From assembly GCF_037893015.1 (NCBI RefSeq), contig NC_133661.1, positions 227,325,157 to 227,389,156 on the forward strand: a DNA stretch of 64,000 bases, written 5' to 3'. Source of the DNA: Macrotis lagotis (lineage: Eukaryota; Chordata; Mammalia; Peramelemorphia; Peramelidae). The stretch's first letter is position 1, and every line of letters begins with the position of its first letter. Below are positions 58,670 to 64,000 of this stretch, in pieces. The notes under the pieces are model-generated. The model was not told where the DNA came from and searched no databases. It saw only the letters and a program-made list of their open reading frames with translations. A program made the position numbers and the translations under genes.

Positions 58670-59100
58670 TTAGGTGGAGATGTAAATTGACTCTTGAGAT
58701 GTAAATTGACTTGAAGTAGAGAATTATGATTGTAATAGAAACAATTACAATCTTAAAAGCTACTTGGGTGGAGACTCTCCCCATTCTTGAATGTAAAATT
58801 TGTATCCTGATCTCCTTAGGCTTTATCCTCTACCTAATTCTGGGTCCAGTATAGAGAAAGGGAGTTCACCTTTTGCCCTATGGATGACAGGCAAGACATA
58901 AAAACTTGAGTTTGACCCTGGCTCAGGGCCAGTCTTCTTTTACCATGATCCAGTCAATGCTGCTTGGTTGTTATTTTCTCTCTTTTCTCTCTCTCTCTCT
59001 CTCTCTCTCTCCCTAGCCCTTCCTATGTCTTGTAACCTTTTTAATAAATTTTTGTTTTATTTCCACCCATGCTTTCCTGAGTCTGAATGATTCCTCATAG
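58670..59100 (+). mobile_element. LTR-like unit
   Basis: Promoter-like ACATAAAAACTTGAG near 58896, a (CT)n stretch at 58986-59010, then TTTTTAATAAATTTTTG at 59038 and a U5-like end (CCTGAGTCTGAATGATTCC). Same layout as 48370-48995. Start not defined. Confidence 0.4.
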
Positions 59101-59689
59101 GCAGAACTGAACTCAAGTAGCCAGTGGCTAAAATATTATTTTCAAAGTTGTGTATTATATTTTGCCTAATTATTTTTAAGTCTAGAGAGGAACCTTATCT
59201 TCACATTACATTACTCCTAAACCAGAGTACTTCCCATATACTCCCTATGGAGAAAGGGGGTCTGGGGAAAGCTAGTCAAGGAAGTATAGATAATAATAGA
59301 TAATATTTTTTATAATAACTTACTTCCTATATCAAAGAATTTATAGCTGAACTCAGACTTCTCCATCTTACAAAATGATCTCTTCAAAACCTTGGGCAAT
59401 AAATCATCCCAATATTATCACCTATATATTACAGATGACAAAAGGTGAAAATTTGAGGGGTCAAGTGCCTCTTTTCCCATAATGTATGCCCCTCCCCCTC
59501 CCCAATCCCTGCCTTTTCTCCTCTGTCTTTAAGTTTCCTTTCTTTCTTCTAGATGAAGATCAAGTTGCTCCCTTTAAGTAGAAGAAAAGAATGAATAGCC
59601 CCACAGACCAGCAATAGGATATGTAGCTACTGAACCTGGAGATGGGATGGGAGCCCCTGGGGACAAAGGTTTAATAGAATCCCAGATTC
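59101..59689. other. Intron, nothing recognised
   Basis: Includes an AT-rich stretch at 59285-59320 and a C-rich stretch near 59490; no exon. Confidence 0.4.
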
Positions 59690-60017
59690 TAAAGGGTCCT
59701 TAGAGAGCATCTACACCAATATTCCATTTGATGCAGGAATATCTTCTACCATATGTCATAGAAGTGATCATCCAGCCTTTACTCAAATGCCTCAGGGAAT
59801 AGTTGCTTACTCCTTTATCCTTGCCCATTTTAAGACATCTTAATATTTAGCATGATGTTCTATATATTGGGTTTTAGTCTTTCTATAATTTCAATGCACT
59901 GATTCTAATTCAAAGATAAAGTCCTCCAGAATGACACAGAACAAATATCCCTCTATGACTTGATAAATCTTCAAACATTTAAAGATAACTTTTATGTTTT
60001 TTCACATCAAAATTCAT
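59690..60017 (-). mobile_element. CR1/L3-clade LINE, left part (target of the L1)
   Basis: Antisense CR1/L3 3' region: AGAACAAATATCCCTC, then CTTCAAACATTTAAAGATAAC. It resumes after the L1 at 63629 with CTTTTTCTTCAGGTTAAATACG in the same order, to about 63690. The L1 is therefore a clean insertion into it. Confidence 0.7.
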
Positions 60018-60128
60018 TTATGATACCAATAATTTGGTTTTCTTCTTTCTTTTGTTAACCAAATTAACCAAAGGTTTATCTATTTTATTTTTTTTTCATA
60101 AAACCAACTCTTGGCTTTATTTATTAGT

Positions 60129-60923
60129 TTAAGTTTTCTTGCTTTCAATTTTATTAATTTCTCCTTTAAATTTAGAATTTATAATTTGATATTTAATTGG
60201 GGGGTTAATTTGTTCTTTCTCTAATTTTTTTAGTTTCATGCTTAATTCATTGATTTCTTCTTTCTTGATTTTATTTGTGTAAGCATTTAAAGATATAATA
60301 TATCCCCTAATAACCTCCTTGGCTATATCCCATAAGTTTTGGTATGTTGTCTCATTATTGTCATTGTCTAGGATGAAATCATTAATTCTTTCTATAATTT
60401 GTTGTTTGATTTGCTCATTCTTTAAAATGAAGTTACTTAGTTTCCAATTAGTTTTAGGACTAACTCTCCATGGTCCATCATTGCACGTAATATTTATTGC
60501 ATTATGGTCTGAGAAGGAATTATTTACTATTTCTGTTTTTCTGCATTTGATTGTGAGGTTTTTATGCCCTAGGACATTGTCAATTTTTGTGCAGGTGCCA
60601 TATACTGCAGAAAAAAAAGGTATATATTCCTTTCTATGTGCATTCAATTTTCTCCAAAGGTCTATCATGTCTAGGTTTTCTAACATTCTATTTACCTTCT
60701 TAACTTCCTTCTTGTTTATTTTATGATTAGATTTATCTAATTCTGAGAGGGGGAGGTTGAGGTGTCCCACTGGTAGAGTTTTGCTGTCTATGTCTTCCTG
60801 TAATTCATTCAGCTTCTTCTCTAAGAATCTGAATATACCACTTGGTACATACATATTTAGCATTAAAATTGCTTCATTGTCTATGGTACCTTTAAGGAAG
60901 ATATAGTTTTCTTCCTTATCTTT
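60129..60923 (-). pseudogene. L1 ORF2 endonuclease-domain remnant
   Basis: About 265 open codons of the L1 ORF2 N-terminal part: apurinic-type endonuclease with SDHNAINITC (the SDH motif), GTCTKIDNVLG and NTNKIKKEEI-like stretches, passing into the region before RT. The first ~20 codons of the longer frame (60924-60983) come from a SINE. It misses the endonuclease start and the whole RT, so no function is expected. Confidence 0.88.
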
Positions 60924-61070
60924 CTTTTTTATATTTAAGGCAATGGGGTTAAATGACTTGCCCAAGACCACACAGCTAGGCAATTATTAAGTGCCTGAGG
61001 CTGGATTTGAACTCAGGTACTCCTGACTCCAGGGCCGGTGCTCTATCCACTGTACAACCTAGCTGCCCCT
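60924..61070 (-). mobile_element. tRNA-derived SINE
   Basis: Antisense copy. Probable target duplication CTTATCTTT / CTTATCTCTT. Splits L1 ORF2 near its start. Confidence 0.9.
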
Positions 61071-62129
61071 CTTATCTCTTTTAATGATATATTTTTACAG
61101 CTGCTTTGTCTGAGATTATTGCTACTCTTGCCTTTTTCACTTCATCTGAAGCATAATATATTCTGCTCCAACATTTTACCTTCACTCTGTATGTATGTTT
61201 CTCCTTCAGATAAGTTTCTTGTAAGCAGCATATTGTAGGATTCTAGTTTTTAATCCACTCTACTATTCATTTACATTTTATGGGAGAGTTCATCCCATTC
61301 ACATTCAAAGTTATAATTACTATATCTTTATTGCCATCCATATTATCTTCCCTCTGTTTGTATTCCCCCCCTTTTTTAACCTTATCCATATTCCTCAGTA
61401 TTTTGCTTCTGAATACCACCTCCTCTTATATCAACCTTCTTCCCCTTTCTTTCCCCTTTCCCTTTGCCCCTTCTTCCTTCCCTTCCTTCTGTCAGTTCCT
61501 CTTTCCCTCCCTCTCCCCCTTCCCCTCTTAATACTTGAAAGGTAAGATAAGTTTCTAAACTTAATTGAGTGTATGTTAATCCTTCTTTGAGCCAAATCTG
61601 ATGAGAGTAAGATTCAGGCAGTGCTCATCTTCTTCCTTCTTCCCCTTTATTGCAAAAGGTCCTTTGTACCACTTCATGTAATGTAATTTACCCCATTCAG
61701 TCTCCTTCATCCCCCCTTCTCTTTGCTGTCCCCCTTTCTAGGAAGATATTTTTAAATCATTCTATCAGAGTCACCAATAAGTCCATTACTTCTGGCTAAG
61801 TATATTCTCACCAATAGACTTACAATTCTCAAGGGTTATGAGAATCTTTCTCCCAGGTGGGGATATAGCCAGTTTCATCTTATTGGATAACAGCTTTTTT
61901 TCTTTTCCATTTTTTACTTTTTCATGTATCTCTCAAGTTTCCTGTTTGAAATCCAAATTTTCTATTTAGCTCTGGTCTTTTCATCAGAAAAGTCAGAAGT
62001 CTCCTATTTCATTAAATGTCTATCTTTTACCTTAGAAAAGAAGGCTCAGTTTTGCTCGATAGTGAATTCTTGGATGCATTCCAAGTTCCTTTGTTCTATG
62101 GAATATCAGATTCCAGGCCTTTTGACATC

Positions 62130-62940
62130 TTAATTTTGATGCAGCCAGGTCTTGTGTAATCCTTACTGTGGCTCCTTGATATCTAAATCATTTCTTTCTG
62201 GTTGCTTGAAGGATTTTCTCTTTTATCTGATAGTTCTGAAATCGGACCATAATATTCTTTTGTGTTTCCATTTTGGGGTCTCTTTCAGGAGGGGGTTGAT
62301 GTATTCTTTCAATAACTATTTTGACCTCTTGTTCCATGATATCAGGGTAATTCTCTATGACTATATCCTGAAGTATCAATTTTTTTTCTCCTCAATGTTT
62401 TCAGGAAGCCCAGTGATTCTTAAGTTGTCTCTCTTGTATCTATTCTCTAAGTCAGTTTTGCTGGATGAAGCATTTTACATTTTCTTCTATTTTTTCATTT
62501 TTTTTGTTTTTATTAACAGATTCTTATTGACTTATGAAGTCATTAGTTTCCACAGATTCCAATCTTTTTTTAAAAGAATAGTTTTCTTCATTTACCTTTT
62601 GCAACTCCTTTTCTAATTAGTCAATTCTATTTTTGAAGGAGTTTTGCATTTGCCCAATTGTGGTTTTGAGAGAATTATTTTTTTTTTGCATTGGTCCAAT
62701 TGCATTTTCATTTTCTTGTTGCAAGATGATAATTTTCCCTTGCAGAGTGTTCATTTTCTCTTGCATTTATTTTTCCAATTGATTTTTAAACTCCTTCTTG
62801 ATTTCTTCTAAGAAGTCTTTCTGGGCTGGAGACCAATTTATATTCTCCTCAGGAGTTCTAGATCTCTCTGAGTTAGGATCTTTGTCTTCAAGGTAACTTT
62901 CAATGGACCCCCCTTTCTGCTGGCTTTTCTTCATTTTCTT
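62130..62940 (-). pseudogene. L1 ORF1 remnant
   Basis: Sense reads FQNYQIKEKILQATRKK at about 62190-62240, as in the L1 ORF1p at 7535. Upstream is a coiled-coil-type region (about 62580-62800, rich in Gln/Asn/Lys). Frame broken in several places. Confidence 0.8.
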
Positions 62941-63689
62941 AAGATCTTGTGTTGTGGGAGGGGCTGTTTCTCAGATCTTTGGTGTTGAAATCCATAGAGG
63001 CTTTGCTCACTTGATGGGCTGACAGTAGGGAATGTTAAATGTTTTTTCTGGAGTGTCTGTAATCTTGATTAGTGGCCCACTCCTTAGGCCTGGGAAAGTG
63101 AAGAGTGCAGCAGGATCTCAGTTATCCTCGAACAATGTGGGCTGGACCCTCGGGTTATATAATCTCCTTAATCCTCACTCAGAGCTAGGAAGAGTCACTT
63201 TCTCCCACAGGAATGTGGGGGCGGGGACTTAACTGGAAACATAGGGACTTTGCTGAAAATATGGCAGACTAGCTGAGCTGACCGGATTGATGTCTAGTCA
63301 CAAGCTGGAGCTCTCTTTCCACTGTGCTGGAACTCTCCCACCTGCTGCTCACATAGCCAAAACTTATGCTACTATTCTCAGGTTGGTCCCTGGGTCTCAC
63401 CCTGCCACCCCTCTGCTGGCTCTCTGATCTCTGCCCCCAGCTTACCTGTGCTCCCCTGAGACAGACCTTATTGGTAGATACTCATTTCCTTGGTTCTCTG
63501 GGTTTTGTGAATCTAAATTCTATTAAGAGGCTTGGTTCATATTAGTTCTGAGGGAAAGCCAGAAGACCTTATGACAGTGCCTAGCTTCTCTCTGCCATCT
63601 TGGCCAGAAGTCCCACATCAAAATTCATATCTATTCCTCTTTTTCTTCAGGTTAAATACGTCCAAATCCTTCTGCTGATATACATGTGA

Positions 63690-63865
63690 CAGTTTTGAGT
63701 GTGACCCTGCATAAGTAATCTAACCTCTCTCTACTTATTTTTCTTCTTCTGTAAAATGGGAATAATAATATTTCACAAGGTTATTATGAGACTCAAATGA
63801 GATAACATATGAAAAGTGTTCTGCAACTTTTAAAATATGATATAAATTCTAGGTATTATTACCTT
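63690..63865 (+). mobile_element. MIR-type SINE
   Basis: Sense: AGTGTGACCCTGCATAAG, TTCTGTAAAATGGGAATAAT, GATAACATATGAAAAGTGTT. Confidence 0.7.
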
Positions 63866-63892
63866 TTATTATTATTAATTCTCTCCTTTGTT

Positions 63893-64000
63893 ACTGCTGT
63901 TGTTCAGTTGTATCCAACTTTTCAAGATCTCATTTGGGATTTTCTTGGCAATGATATTGAAGTAGCTTGCCATTTCTTTCTCCAACTCATTTTATAGATG
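63893..64000 (-). mobile_element. MAR1-type SINE, cut by window end
   Basis: Antisense RTE-like tail (GTTGTTCAGTTGTATCC), then GGGATTTTCTTGGCAATGAT and CTCATTTTATAGATG. The head lies beyond the window. Confidence 0.85.

Larger units (their letters stand above)
60018..63613 (-). mobile_element. L1 LINE with intact 5' end, ends inside ORF2
   Basis: Sense starts GGACTTCTGGCCAAGATGGC at 63613; then the 5' UTR (to about 62950), ORF1 (about 62130-62940), the purine-rich spacer (pyrimidine on plus, 61360-61535), ORF2 start near 61310 and the endonuclease domain to about 60129. It stops at 60018 with no RT, 3' UTR or poly(A). An exact 15-bp duplication CACATCAAAATTCAT flanks it (60003-60017 and 63614-63628). 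One SINE (60924-61070) is inside. Confidence 0.88.
30417..64000 (-). other. KCNK13: KCNK13 intron 1 (partial)
   Basis: No GC-rich exon, CpG island or peptide like the THIK-1 N-terminus is found up to the window end, so exon 1 must lie beyond 64000. An intron of over 33 kb agrees with the long first intron of the human gene. The contents are repeats listed below. Confidence 0.75.

Noticed and set aside
60129..60983. 284-codon open frame on the minus strand, the second longest in the window
   Set aside because: It is an L1 ORF2 endonuclease remnant with a SINE-derived start, not a host gene.
1..64000. CRISPR arrays, operons, bacterial or phage genes
   Set aside because: The regularly recurring ~150-bp units are SINEs with target duplications; the spliced K2P exon and LINE content show vertebrate nuclear DNA.
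30417..64000. KCNK13 exon 1 inside the window
   Set aside because: No GC-rich region, donor site with matching frame, or N-terminal peptide of the family was found.

Overview
This is vertebrate nuclear DNA, almost certainly from a marsupial. It is AT-rich, has no dense ORFs, and is packed with marsupial-type retroposons. About 15 copies of a ~150-bp tRNA-derived SINE match, from memory, the WSINE1 type described from Australian marsupials. There are also MAR1-type SINEs, BovB-like RTE LINEs, several L1s, old L2 and CR1/L3 LINEs, and many MIR-like SINEs. An Australian marsupial fits best, but I cannot name the species.

The only real gene seen is KCNK13 (the THIK-1 two-pore-domain K+ channel), on the minus strand. 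Its second and last coding exon is 29527-30416, with a clear splice acceptor just above 30416. The exon starts inside the glycine codon of the first selectivity filter and runs to the stop codon. Exon 1 (N-terminus, TM1, most of P1) is not in the window. So 30417-64000 is intron 1 as far as it can be seen, and everything below 29527 is 3' UTR followed by intergenic DNA.

Layout. 1-6.1 kb: two BovB-like RTE pieces in opposite orientation, one carrying two SINEs. 6.1-11.2 kb: a 3'-truncated L1, then a separate L1 3' end. 13.1-18.6 kb: a near full-length decayed L1 (minus). 18.6-21.2 kb: an unclassified block, then an LTR-like unit holding a near-perfect 33-bp inverted repeat. 21-27 kb: old L2, CR1 and MIR DNA with a local direct repeat. 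27.6-27.9 kb: a long polypyrimidine tract. 29.5-30.4 kb: KCNK13 exon 2. 31-40 kb (intron): an L2 copy, part of which was re-duplicated into a MAR1 SINE, and a CR1/L3 element split by an L1. 40-59 kb: nested SINEs, microsatellites, LTR-like units and an L1 with a 5' inversion. 60-63.6 kb: an L1 with an intact 5' end and a 15-bp target duplication that stops inside ORF2 without a poly(A) tail, inserted into a CR1/L3 copy.

I found no new gene system. The best leads are the long hairpin at 20.9 kb, the 3'-truncated L1 with target duplication at 60-63.6 kb, and the L2 segment copied into a MAR1 SINE at 34.3 kb. Repeat names rest on remembered consensus sequences, and most boundaries are good to about 10-50 bases.
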